NCBI GenBank assembly: GCA_012964665.1
Contig: DTTO01000073.1
Span: forward strand, 1-42,847
DNA from: Fidelibacterota bacterium
GTDB taxonomy: Bacteria; Fidelibacterota; Marinisomatia; Marinisomatales; TCS55
Direction: 5' to 3'
Length of the DNA: 42,847 nt
Position 1 is the first letter of the stretch; the number at the start of each line of letters is the position of its first letter. The position numbers were made by a program, and so were the translations under genes. Positions 1 through 7,935 of the stretch are shown one piece after another. The notes under the pieces are model-generated. The model saw only the letters and a list, made by a program, of their open reading frames with translations. It did not search any database and was not told where the DNA came from.

Positions 1-408
1 GAGCCACAAAAGTTATTACATATCATACATAAGGTAGACGAGTTTTATACTATAAAAGAAGGACATAGACGAGATCTTGTGGAGGAAAAGGAGTTTATTC
101 AGCTATCTGCATTAAATATGGAAAAGGGACAAACATTTAAACCACATCAACACATTTGGAAACCGGGTGAAGAACAAGTCATAGCCCAGGAATCCTGGGT
201 GGTTATCAAGGGTAGTGTAAAATGTAGTTTTTATGATACAGATGGCACTCTATTGGCAGAACCTATATTAGAAGTTGGAGATTGTAGTGTAACCTTGGGT
301 GGGGGACATACATATTTGATCTTAGAAGATGATACATTGGTCTATGAGTATAAGACGGGCCCTTATAAAGGGCAGAAAAATGATAAGGTTTTCTTAGATG
401 AAATTTAA
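1..408 (+). CDS. WbuC-like cupin protein, 5' end outside window
   Basis: Small single-domain cupin (beta-barrel metal-binding fold), as often found in O-antigen and capsule loci next to nucleotide-sugar genes. The frame is open from base 1, so the gene begins upstream. The in-frame GTG at 79 would drop 26 residues that read as normal coding sequence, so I treat the gene as 5'-partial. Cupin marks are the FKPHQH metal-ligand segment, a following Glu, a WVVIKG turn, the second motif GGGHTYLIL, and a C-terminal KTGPYKG segment like that seen in WbuC proteins. The stop overlaps the next start by 11 bp, so it is translated with the methyltransferase. Function in these loci is uncertain; sugar binding or isomerisation is plausible but unproven. 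Confidence 0.7.
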   Translation, partial: EPQKLLHIIHKVDEFYTIKEGHRRDLVEEKEFIQLSALNMEKGQTFKPHQHIWKPGEEQVIAQESWVVIKGSVKCSFYDTDGTLLAEPILEVGDCSVTLGGGHTYLILEDDTLVYEYKTGPYKGQKNDKVFLDEI

Positions 409-934
409 TATTGGTTGTGGTTGGAGAAACTTTGGAAAGAGCTGGATTCACATCGATGGAGGTGATTATGACCATCTTGATTCATCTGATATTTATTTAA
501 AAGATTACGAGAATGGTTCTGGAGATTTAATCTATGCCTCTCATTTAATAGAATATTTTGATAGAGAGGAAGTTGTCCCATTATTAAAAAGGTGGAAAAA
601 TGTATTGAAACCAAATGGTGTTTTGCGATTGGCAGTTCCTGATTTTGATGTGTGTGCTAAATTATATACGGATGGCAAATATCCATTGGATAGGTTTCTT
701 GGGGTGCTTTACGGTAAAATGCCAATGGGCGATAAGACGATCTATCATAAAACAACTTATGATTATTCTAGCTTGACCGCATTATTGAACGAAATAGGAA
801 TGAGAAAGGTGAAAAAATATAACTGGGAAAATACTGAACATGCTCAATTCGATGACCATTCCCAGGCCTACCTACCCGACATGGATAAGGAAAATGGAAC
901 ATTGATAAGCTTAAATGTAGAGTGTATAAAATGA
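398..934 (+). CDS. Class I SAM-dependent methyltransferase, polysaccharide locus
   Basis: 178-residue methyltransferase of the Methyltransf_11-like type. SAM-binding motif I is at the very N-terminus (NIGCGW, residues 4-9), followed by a WIHIDGG strand end with the acidic residue expected to bind the ribose. The later segment ASHLIEYFDREEV and the LKPNGVLRLAVPDF strand are typical post-motif I and motif IV/V features. The protein is short and has little beyond the Rossmann core. It overlaps the cupin gene by 11 bp and the next gene by an ATGA, so it belongs to the same transcript. By context it probably methylates a sugar or sugar-linked group of the surface polysaccharide; the actual acceptor cannot be read from the sequence. 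Confidence 0.75.
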   Translation: MKFNIGCGWRNFGKSWIHIDGGDYDHLDSSDIYLKDYENGSGDLIYASHLIEYFDREEVVPLLKRWKNVLKPNGVLRLAVPDFDVCAKLYTDGKYPLDRFLGVLYGKMPMGDKTIYHKTTYDYSSLTALLNEIGMRKVKKYNWENTEHAQFDDHSQAYLPDMDKENGTLISLNVECIK

Positions 935-1521
935 GTTTCCAAATTGTTGCAGATTTTGAAAATGCCATTTCAAAATTTTATGGTTCACCTTACGCCGTTG
1001 CAGTAGATAGCTGCACCCATTCAATTGAATTATGTTTGAGATATAAAAAAATAAAAAAGTTTACACTTCCAACGCGCACTTACCTTTCAATTGCATTCTT
1101 GGGTGATAAGCTTGGAATTGACTGGGACTGGAAAGAAGAAGATTGGGTCGACTATTATTACTTGGGTGGTACCAACATCATTGATGCAGCTGTATTATGG
1201 AAAGAGAACAGTTACATCCCAAACACATTTATGTGTTTGAGTTTTCAGTTCCAAAAGCATTTGAATCTTGGCAGAGGCGGTATGATTTTAACCGACAAAA
1301 GGGAAGCTCGAGATCAACTGAAACGAATGTCCTACGATGGCAGAGAACCGGACATTCCCTGGAGGGACCAAAACATAAAGTCAGTGGGTTATCATTATTA
1401 TATGACACCTGAAACTGCGCAAAGGGGATTAGAGAAATTATCAGATGCAATCAAAACTAAACCAAGACAATGGGTCATAGAAGATTGGCCAGATCTTAAA
1501 AACATGGACATATTTAAATGA
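931..1521 (+). CDS. Miniature DegT/DnrJ/EryC1/StrS-type sugar aminotransferase
   Basis: 196 residues from ATG 931, which forms an ATGA overlap with the upstream stop; a GTG nine bases earlier is less likely. It resembles the PLP-dependent sugar aminotransferases that transaminate keto-sugar nucleotides, but is about half their usual length of about 370. Visible marks are VDSCTHSIEL (phosphate-binding turn, residues 25-34), the IIDAA segment with the Asp that contacts the PLP ring nitrogen (Asp85), SFQFQKHLNLGRGG with the candidate Schiff-base Lys109, and GYHYYMTPETAQRGLEKL (153-170), matching the family's substrate-loop region. The C-terminal small domain is essentially missing. It lies directly upstream of gmd, so a GDP-4-keto-6-deoxymannose product is a possible substrate, but activity of the short form is not certain. 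Confidence 0.65.
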   Translation: MSFQIVADFENAISKFYGSPYAVAVDSCTHSIELCLRYKKIKKFTLPTRTYLSIAFLGDKLGIDWDWKEEDWVDYYYLGGTNIIDAAVLWKENSYIPNTFMCLSFQFQKHLNLGRGGMILTDKREARDQLKRMSYDGREPDIPWRDQNIKSVGYHYYMTPETAQRGLEKLSDAIKTKPRQWVIEDWPDLKNMDIFK

Positions 1522-2492
1522 AAAAGAAGGCATTTATAACGGGTATTAATGGGCAAGATGGCAGCTACCTTGCTGAATATTTATTAACAAAAGATTATGA
1601 AGTTTACGGAATCGTAAGACGTAATTCCATAGCTGAACATCAAGAAAGTAGAATTGACCATTTGGTTGGGAATGGGGTTGAAACTGAATATGGCGATTTA
1701 CTTGACGTCAGTTCACTAGAAAGGATGATAAGAACCATCCAGCCAGATGAAATATATAATATAGCAGCACAAAGCCATGTTAGAATTAGTATGGATATTC
1801 CACAATTTACTGTACAGACCAATGCGCTGGGTGTTTTGAACATTTTAGAAGCTTATAAGAATAATTATCCTAAAGCCCGTTTTTATCAGGCCTCATCATC
1901 AGAAATGTTTGGCCGTTCGGTAGATGAAGATGGCTATCAAAGAGAAACCACTAAAATGAGTCCCACAAGCCCATACGGTTGTGCTAAAGTATTTGGGTAT
2001 AATATCGTTCAGCATTATAGAAATGCTTATAATTTATTTGCAGTAAATGGAATATTATTTAATCATGAATCTCCAAGACGCGGTTCTAATTTTGTAACCA
2101 ATAAAGTTGTGAAGGCCGCAGTAAAAATTAAAAATGGATTACAGGATAAGCTTTTACTTGGCAATTTAGATGCACATCGTGACTGGGGGCATTCAAAAGA
2201 TTATGTACGGGCAATGCATATGATAATCAACCATACAGAACCGGATGATTTTGTATGTGCCACTGGAGTTACCAATTCGGTGCGTGATATGTGTGATTAT
2301 GTATTTAGTCAGTTAGGTCTGGATTATAAAGATTATGTAGTCCAGGACCCAAAATTTATGAGACCAGAGGATATACAATATTTGAGAGGCGATGCTACTA
2401 AATTGAAAACGACCTTTGGATGGATACCTGAATATACGTTTGAGACATTGATGGATGAAATGATCGAACATTGGGTCGACATTTATAAATGA
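1518..2492 (+). CDS. gmd: GDP-mannose 4,6-dehydratase
   Basis: Extended short-chain dehydrogenase that converts GDP-D-mannose to GDP-4-keto-6-deoxy-D-mannose, the precursor of GDP-fucose, GDP-rhamnose and GDP-perosamine. It has 324 residues, slightly shorter than the usual 340-370. The NADP-binding motif is TGINGQDGSYLAE (8-20). Catalytic residues lie in SSSEMFG (126-132) and SPYGCAK, with Tyr153 and Lys157. The family signatures NHESPRRGSNFVT (182-194) and DWGHSKDYV are both present. The start is ATG 1518 in an ATGA overlap with the aminotransferase. No fucose synthetase or rhamnose reductase follows, so the 4-keto product is more likely aminated or modified by the neighbouring genes. Cytoplasmic. 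Confidence 0.95.
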   Translation: MKKKAFITGINGQDGSYLAEYLLTKDYEVYGIVRRNSIAEHQESRIDHLVGNGVETEYGDLLDVSSLERMIRTIQPDEIYNIAAQSHVRISMDIPQFTVQTNALGVLNILEAYKNNYPKARFYQASSSEMFGRSVDEDGYQRETTKMSPTSPYGCAKVFGYNIVQHYRNAYNLFAVNGILFNHESPRRGSNFVTNKVVKAAVKIKNGLQDKLLLGNLDAHRDWGHSKDYVRAMHMIINHTEPDDFVCATGVTNSVRDMCDYVFSQLGLDYKDYVVQDPKFMRPEDIQYLRGDATKLKTTFGWIPEYTFETLMDEMIEHWVDIYK

Positions 2493-2533
2493 ATGGGATT
2501 TTATTTATAATTACCATTTTAGATTTTTCTTAA
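2489..2533 (+). pseudogene. 14-codon ORF resembling a glycosyltransferase N-terminus
   Basis: An ATG at 2489 makes an ATGA overlap with the gmd stop, the same junction used by the other genes of this locus, and reads MNGILFIITILDFS before TAA. The pattern ILFIIT-LD is that of the first beta strand of family 4 glycosyltransferases, in which a Gly-Gly-Ala-Glu loop normally follows. I infer a stump left after loss of a glycosyltransferase gene between gmd and the gene at 2548. A chance hydrophobic mini-ORF in AT-rich DNA, or a translational-coupling leader, are alternatives. Confidence 0.35.
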
Positions 2534-2547
2534 TAGAGCATTAGTTA

Positions 2548-3303
2548 ATGCATCAAAAATCCAATATTGATCTATTGGTGATTTCCTGTGATGCTTATTC
2601 TGATGTTTGGGCTACCTTTTTTAAATCCTTTTTTAATTACTGGAATGATTGTCCATTAGATATTTATCTTTTAACCAATGAAAAAACATTTGACCAATCG
2701 CCAGTAAAAACTATCAGAGTTGGGCGAGATATCTCATGGTCTGATAATCTGTTAAGTGGAATAGATCAGCTGAAAAAGGATTATGTTTTATTATTGTTTG
2801 ATGATCTACTCCTAAATCAAAAAGTGTCAACGGTGTATTTTAATCAATTATCAAAATGGATTAATAATCATAATCCTAATTATTTGCGGTTGTGTATATC
2901 CCACAAACCCAAATATTTTGATGATCTAGTAGGGCGTATTCCGAATAAAACGCCTTATAAAACATCAACTATGCCATGCATTTGGAACAGATCTACATTG
3001 AAAAAAATATTAAATAAAAGTGAGTCCGCCTGGGATTTCGAAACAAAAGGGTCAAGAAGAGCCTATGAATTTAATGAGTTCTATGCGGTATATAAAAATT
3101 TGATTAATTATAATAACGGTATTATTAAAGGGAAATGGCGGAAGACAATTTATGAGAAAACCAAAGAAAATGGATTGGACATTAGCACAATATCAAGGCC
3201 TGTAATGACCTCTTTCGAAGAATATCTTTATTTATTAAGAAAATGCAGATCTACTCTATTCAATTATCTTCCTAATGGGCTTAGAAGGGCAATTAAAGGA
3301 TGA
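2548..3303 (+). CDS. Probable glycosyltransferase, surface polysaccharide locus
   Basis: 251-residue cytoplasmic protein with a GT-A-like look. It opens with a hydrophobic strand DLLVISCDAYSD (8-19), then LDIYLLTNE (38-45) and an acidic LLLFDDLLL (81-89) in the position of a metal- and nucleotide-sugar-binding DxD motif. A later TSTMPCIWNRSTLKKIL segment and AWDFETKGSRRAYEF resemble the acceptor part of small capsule glycosyltransferases. The start ATG at 2548 has no clear ribosome-binding site. It sits alone after a 55-bp gap from gmd rather than overlapping it, and this gap contains the possible glycosyltransferase stump. I cannot assign a CAZy family or a sugar; the call rests on strand pattern and context. 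Confidence 0.55.
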   Translation: MHQKSNIDLLVISCDAYSDVWATFFKSFFNYWNDCPLDIYLLTNEKTFDQSPVKTIRVGRDISWSDNLLSGIDQLKKDYVLLLFDDLLLNQKVSTVYFNQLSKWINNHNPNYLRLCISHKPKYFDDLVGRIPNKTPYKTSTMPCIWNRSTLKKILNKSESAWDFETKGSRRAYEFNEFYAVYKNLINYNNGIIKGKWRKTIYEKTKENGLDISTISRPVMTSFEEYLYLLRKCRSTLFNYLPNGLRRAIKG

Positions 3304-3321
3304 TACTTGCATCTATATAGC

Positions 3322-3337
3322 TGTGATAAATATCACA
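3322..3337. promoter_or_regulatory. Perfect CRP/FNR-type palindrome TGTGA-N6-TCACA
   Basis: The intergenic sequence TGTGATAAATATCACA is a perfect 16-bp inverted repeat with only two central bases, too tight for an RNA hairpin and well suited to a dimeric DNA-binding protein. It matches the classical CRP half-sites TGTGA and TCACA with six bases between. It lies 46 bp before the GTG at 3384 and close to a TATAAT at 3375-3380. No CRP-type regulator with a helix-turn-helix is encoded in the window. Confidence 0.4.
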
Positions 3338-3374
3338 TAGAATTTCCTTTCTGATGTATTAAACTTTACGTAAG

Positions 3375-3380
3375 TATAAT
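3375..3380 (+). promoter_or_regulatory. Candidate -10 box upstream of membrane dehydratase gene
   Basis: TATAAT stands between the CRP-like palindrome and the start of the dehydratase gene. The -35 region 17 bp upstream (TGATGT) is a poor match, which would be consistent with an activator-dependent promoter. If used, transcription would begin near 3387, so the ATG at 3396 would be the start rather than the GTG at 3384. Confidence 0.3.
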
Positions 3381-3383
3381 TAA

Positions 3384-5303
3384 GTGAACATAGTAATGAA
3401 TAAGACATATAATAAATCGAGAAACACCTTTGTATTTATTCTCGTCGATATTTGCCTGGTTTTAGGGGCATTATTTGTTGCTTTTCTATTAAGATTTGAT
3501 TTTGCAATTCCTGAGTATTTAATTGGCAATGTTTTCACTTATATACCGGTCATTCTTTTTGCAAAGTTAACTTCTTTCTTTATCTTTGGGTTATACCGTG
3601 GTATGTGGCGCTACACCAGTATCTCCGATTTTATCAGTATCGCCCAAGCTTCTTCCTTTGGTTCTTTGCTTTCTTTGGCTATTTTTGCATTATTATATGG
3701 ATTATCTGGTTTCCCAAAATCAGTCCTGTTCATTGATTATGCTTTATGCACTATCTTCTTAGGGGTAAGCCGTGCCAGTATTCGCATATATTTCAGCAAC
3801 ATATCAGAGGCCCAAACAATAACCGGTCGTAATACACTAATAAAAGGTCGGAAAAAACTGATCATGATTGGTGCTGGTGGTAGTGCTGAAAGAATAATCC
3901 GGGAAATTCGAGATAATCGGGGTATGAAATTTGTTGTAGTAGGAATTCTTGATGATGATACATCAAAAACAGGCGCAACAATTCATAGTGTACCCATTCT
4001 TGGCCCCATCGATGAATTGGCCAATTTCAATATTCCTTTTGATGAAATTATTATTTGTCTTCCAACAGCAACCAACGTAGAAATGCGTAGAATTATTGCA
4101 ATTTGTAAATCCGTTGGGAAACCTTATCGTACTTTACCCGCGTATTCTGAATTGATTGATGGCAAAGTTTCTATGAAATCGGTTCGAGAAGTGTCGATGG
4201 TTGACCTCCTGGGGCGTAAAGAAGTAGAATTAGATCGATCATCAATTTCCCAATACATCTATGGCAAACGAGTGTTGGTTACTGGCGCAGGAGGGTCAAT
4301 TGGCTCCGAATTGGTGAGGAACTGTTTAACATTCGATCCGGATTTATTAATATTGTTAGATCAAAGTGAACATAACTTGTTCAAAATTGAAAGGGAATGT
4401 GAGGATAGCAAACATCCTGTTTCCTTCCAACCAATCCTTGGTGATATCCGCGATAAAACTTTACTCCATCGAGTATTTTCATCATTTAATCCGGATGTTG
4501 TTTTTCATGCTGCAGCCTATAAACATGTACCCATGCAAGAAGATCATCCTTGGGAGGCCATTCTTACCAATATTCAGGGAACGCTTAACTTGATTGATGC
4601 CGCAGAAGATTATAATGTAAATCGGTTCGTATTAGTTTCTACAGATAAAGCCGTAAATCCGACCAATATTATGGGTGCAACAAAACGTGTGGCCGAAAAA
4701 TTGATTCAAAGTAAATCAATTGATTCGAGTGTAAAATTCATGGCTGTAAGGTTCGGCAATGTCATCGGTAGTTCAGGCAGCGTGATTCCAACTTTTCAGG
4801 AGCAAATTAGAAATGGTGGACCAATAACAATCACCAATCCAAATATGCAAAGATACTTTATGTCCATTTCAGAGGCAGCGCAGTTGATCTTACAGGCTGG
4901 TGCAATGGGATCTGGGGGTGAAATTTATGTCTTGGATATGGGTAAGCCTGTGAATATTCAAGATATTGCCTATGAACTCATTCGCTTGAGTGGATTAGAA
5001 CCAGAAACAGATATTGGGATTGAATATATTGGTATGCGACCGGGGGAAAAAATGTATGAAGAATTACAAACGCATGAAGAAAACATTATTGATACTGGAC
5101 ATGATAAAATATTAGTGCTAAAAAATGGGCAAGGTAATAATTGGGATAAATTGTTAGATGATGTATCGGAAATTGTTGATTCGGCCAAATACTATGATTA
5201 TAAAAGGGTTACTCAAGAATTGAAAAAGTTTATTCCTGAATATGTGCCAGATACCAAAACATTGAAGCAAAGACTGAAATCATCTATCATTGACGAGTAT
5301 TAA
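3384..5303 (+). CDS. Membrane nucleotide-sugar 4,6-dehydratase, WbpM/PglF/CapD type
   Basis: 639 residues, the full length for the large membrane-bound UDP-N-acetylhexosamine 4,6-dehydratases that begin synthesis of diamino- and deoxyamino-sugars. Four hydrophobic segments lie at about 15-35, 48-70, 90-107 and 113-130. A first Rossmann domain follows (MIGAGGSAER, 161-170), then a short-chain dehydrogenase domain with GAGGSIGSEL (301-310). In place of the usual catalytic Tyr-x-x-x-Lys is MGATK (Met430, Lys434), after STDKAVNP. Ser-Met-Lys is the altered triad known from WbpM, so this is family-normal. GTG 3384 or ATG 3396 could start it. A CRP-like palindrome and TATAAT lie just upstream, suggesting an independent promoter inside the locus. 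Confidence 0.9.
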   Translation: MNIVMNKTYNKSRNTFVFILVDICLVLGALFVAFLLRFDFAIPEYLIGNVFTYIPVILFAKLTSFFIFGLYRGMWRYTSISDFISIAQASSFGSLLSLAIFALLYGLSGFPKSVLFIDYALCTIFLGVSRASIRIYFSNISEAQTITGRNTLIKGRKKLIMIGAGGSAERIIREIRDNRGMKFVVVGILDDDTSKTGATIHSVPILGPIDELANFNIPFDEIIICLPTATNVEMRRIIAICKSVGKPYRTLPAYSELIDGKVSMKSVREVSMVDLLGRKEVELDRSSISQYIYGKRVLVTGAGGSIGSELVRNCLTFDPDLLILLDQSEHNLFKIERECEDSKHPVSFQPILGDIRDKTLLHRVFSSFNPDVVFHAAAYKHVPMQEDHPWEAILTNIQGTLNLIDAAEDYNVNRFVLVSTDKAVNPTNIMGATKRVAEKLIQSKSIDSSVKFMAVRFGNVIGSSGSVIPTFQEQIRNGGPITITNPNMQRYFMSISEAAQLILQAGAMGSGGEIYVLDMGKPVNIQDIAYELIRLSGLEPETDIGIEYIGMRPGEKMYEELQTHEENIIDTGHDKILVLKNGQGNNWDKLLDDVSEIVDSAKYYDYKRVTQELKKFIPEYVPDTKTLKQRLKSSIIDEY

Positions 5304-6717
5304 ACTTAAATTTTTTGTTTTTTTGTCTATAATTGCCCATGTTTGCCATGGGCAATTTTTTTATACAGATTACCAGGAGGGGAAATATTGGCTCCAAACG
5401 AATTCCGCTATGCTTTCTTTACCTCTAGTTCCACAAAATAGTTATTGGTCCAATTATGTTTCAGATAAATACAGAAAGCAAAATAATGGTCATTCGTTTG
5501 GTGTTTTTGGGCATTTTAAAAAGGACAATGATTTGTTAGGAATAGTTCAAAATTCAGATTTAATTGGAAATGGTGCTATTTTAACTTACAGGTATATTTC
5601 ACCGCACGTTGAAATTATGAATTCAATGTTTTTTACTTATGACAGACTTGAAGCGGAAAGAGGATTCGTACGTACAGTAAAAAATGTAACCATGTATACA
5701 AATCAGGCCTATTTAAGAGTTTTTAATTCATTGAATGATTTAGATTATTCAATTAAGATCGGCAGAGACTTTTTAAGGGTTGGGCAAGGGTTAAATGCCA
5801 ATTTATTCTTAAGTGATTTTTCCCGGCCTTTCGACCAATTTACCCTAAAAGCAAAATTAGGGAAATTGAATGCTCTTTTTTCTGCAATTGAGCTAGATAC
5901 ACTTTTGGAACATAATCGTTATTTATATATGCACAGTTTTGGATATCAATCAGAACGATTTTCAATAACATTTGGTGAATCTATAATCGCCACGGGTATT
6001 TCAAAATCCATAAATATTCAATATCTCAATCCATTTAGTTTTTGGTCATGGGAAAATTTGGGAAGTACAAATAAAGGTTTAAATGCATTTCTTTATGTTG
6101 GTATGACTTGGCTTCCAAGAGAAGGACTACGGTTATATGGAGAAGCAATCATTGATGATATTAATTTTCATCAAAAGGATGCTTTTTATCTCAACCGCTT
6201 TGGTTACCTATTAGGATTTCAAAAAACAGGGATTCCATTAAAATCTTCTAATTTGTGGGTTGAATATGCCAATGTATTAAATCAGGTTTATCAATCCTAT
6301 CATCCAACCCATATTTATACCCATCGAGGATTTCCTATAGGGCATTATCTAGGAAATGATTTTAATAATCTTAGAATTCATTATTCCCATTTAATAATGT
6401 CGGGGCAAATGAAACCTTTTATTGATATTTCATATCTATTGGATGGATCTAATGGTCTGGATACCCTATTTGATAATCCATGGGAAAATGAAAAAGGCGA
6501 ATTCTTTGAAGATTACGAACCACCCTCAAATCCTACTCCTCCCGTTACTAAATGGATTGAATTGGAGATCGGTGTCGAATTAAATGCCGGTTATGGTTCT
6601 TATATCACAATTACAGGCCAATATCAGGCTAAGTCCATAGATAATGAATCTTCCTCCAATTTTGGGCTTGGAATACGATTCTGGACATATTTTCAAATCC
6701 CATTTAAGCATAAATAA
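5290..6717 (+). CDS. Wzi-like outer-membrane capsule assembly protein
   Basis: 475 residues with a signal peptide (hydrophobic residues 7-18, likely cleavage after HVCHG). The rest is a string of alternating aromatic and polar segments typical of an outer-membrane beta-barrel, ending in a barrel-like strand and a short basic tail. Length and segments such as GRDFLRVGQGLNANLF and GHYLGNDFNNLRIHYSHL fit the Wzi family, which holds capsular polysaccharide at the cell surface. The start is TTG 5290, overlapping the previous stop by 14 bp; the next in-frame ATG is inside the mature protein and would delete the signal peptide. Wza and Wzc are not in the window. The stop TAA at 6715-6717 overlaps the apparent ATA start of the next gene. 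Confidence 0.65.
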   Translation: MTSIKLKFFVFLSIIAHVCHGQFFYTDYQEGKYWLQTNSAMLSLPLVPQNSYWSNYVSDKYRKQNNGHSFGVFGHFKKDNDLLGIVQNSDLIGNGAILTYRYISPHVEIMNSMFFTYDRLEAERGFVRTVKNVTMYTNQAYLRVFNSLNDLDYSIKIGRDFLRVGQGLNANLFLSDFSRPFDQFTLKAKLGKLNALFSAIELDTLLEHNRYLYMHSFGYQSERFSITFGESIIATGISKSINIQYLNPFSFWSWENLGSTNKGLNAFLYVGMTWLPREGLRLYGEAIIDDINFHQKDAFYLNRFGYLLGFQKTGIPLKSSNLWVEYANVLNQVYQSYHPTHIYTHRGFPIGHYLGNDFNNLRIHYSHLIMSGQMKPFIDISYLLDGSNGLDTLFDNPWENEKGEFFEDYEPPSNPTPPVTKWIELEIGVELNAGYGSYITITGQYQAKSIDNESSSNFGLGIRFWTYFQIPFKHK

Positions 6718-7892
6718 GAACCATATCTGAAATTGCCATAGTAACTGAAGAATTCCGTCCTTCTAAAAAGGGTGGAATCGCCACCTGGGCCCATGGAATT
6801 GCAAATTACTTAGGTGAACAAGATCAATATGATGTAACCGTGCTGGTAAAAAAGCGTGGCGGTTTGATAGCCAATGAGATTCCAAGGGATCTACCGTATC
6901 GATTGGTTCTTATGTATGGTCGGGATTGGTCAAAGTTCAAAAAATGGTATGTTTCTTTTTATTGTAAAAAATATATTAAATCGTCCAATAATCCAATTAT
7001 CATTTCTGCAACATGGGAATTATCAGAAGGTATAATTAAACATAAGAAAAAATATTCATTTTCATTAATTACAGTATTGCACGGGTTAGAAGTAACCAGA
7101 CTGAATTCTAATAAATATAAAAAAAGAATTCCAAAATTTATACAGACTATCGATCATTCAGATCAGGTCATTGCAGTAAGTAACTATACAAAGAATGAAG
7201 CAATCTCAATCACCGGTACTCAAAAAATTACAACTATCCCTAATTTTGTAAATACTACTGAATTTTTCCCTAAATCAACAAGTGAGTGTCGGGATAATTT
7301 TCGGTTGCACCAATCAGATAAAATTCTTTTAAGTCTCTCCAGATTAGTCAAAAGAAAAGGTCATGATATTGTTATTAGAGCAATTCAAATTGTTAAAAAG
7401 AAAATCCCTGGAATTAAATATCTTATTGCAGGTACAGGTGATAATCCATATAAAAAAATGTTGAAGAAATTAGTTAACGATTTAGGGCTTCAAGAGTACG
7501 TTCTTTTTTTAGGATATATTGAAGAAAACAAAAAACCGCTACTGTATAATGCTAGTGATGTTTATATCATGAATAGTTTAGATACGGATGAACAAGGAGA
7601 TTCTGAAGGTTTTGGAATCACTTTTTTAGAGGCCAACGCTTGTGGTAAGCCGGTGATCGGTACAAACGTGGGTGGAATTTCTGATGCTATAGAAAATAAT
7701 GTGAATGGTATATTGGTCAAACCAAATGATGCTAATGCAACCGCAGAAGCGATCATTCAATTATTTTCAGATCAATCCTTATATCAGAAACTTTCAGGTA
7801 ATGGGCTTAGAAGGGTAAATAACCAATTTTCCCTTTCTAATGTTGGAGATAAGTATCATCAAATAATTTCCAGTCTTTCCCCTTCGTATTGA
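6714..7892 (+). CDS. Family 4 glycosyltransferase lacking a canonical start codon
   Basis: GT-B glycosyltransferase that adds a sugar from a nucleotide donor. The C-terminal donor domain is typical: LLSLSRLVKRKGHDIVIRA, then EGFGITFLE with the two Glu of the EX7E motif (298 and 306 counted from 6714), then GKPVIGTNVGG. The first canonical start in frame is GTG 6840, but 42 upstream codons clearly encode the GT4 N-terminus: IAIVTEEFRPSKKGG with its Gly-Gly acceptor loop, then ATWAHGIANYLG. The frame is closed by TAA at 6711-6713, and the only plausible start next to it is ATA 6714, overlapping the previous stop as ATAA. Full length would be 392 residues. Either a rare ATA start, a start-loss mutation or a base-call error. 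Confidence 0.85.
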   Translation: MRTISEIAIVTEEFRPSKKGGIATWAHGIANYLGEQDQYDVTVLVKKRGGLIANEIPRDLPYRLVLMYGRDWSKFKKWYVSFYCKKYIKSSNNPIIISATWELSEGIIKHKKKYSFSLITVLHGLEVTRLNSNKYKKRIPKFIQTIDHSDQVIAVSNYTKNEAISITGTQKITTIPNFVNTTEFFPKSTSECRDNFRLHQSDKILLSLSRLVKRKGHDIVIRAIQIVKKKIPGIKYLIAGTGDNPYKKMLKKLVNDLGLQEYVLFLGYIEENKKPLLYNASDVYIMNSLDTDEQGDSEGFGITFLEANACGKPVIGTNVGGISDAIENNVNGILVKPNDANATAEAIIQLFSDQSLYQKLSGNGLRRVNNQFSLSNVGDKYHQIISSLSPSY

Positions 7893-7935
7893 CAAAATAA
7901 TTATCTTAAATTGATCGGCGTTATGGTGATCAAAA

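Noticed and set aside
3273-7815. 17-bp exact repeat TAATGGGCTTAGAAGGG at 3273-3289 and 7799-7815
   Set aside because: Both copies encode Asn-Gly-Leu-Arg-Arg near gene ends in the same frame sense; one such match is expected often enough in AT-biased DNA of this size, and no mobile element surrounds it.
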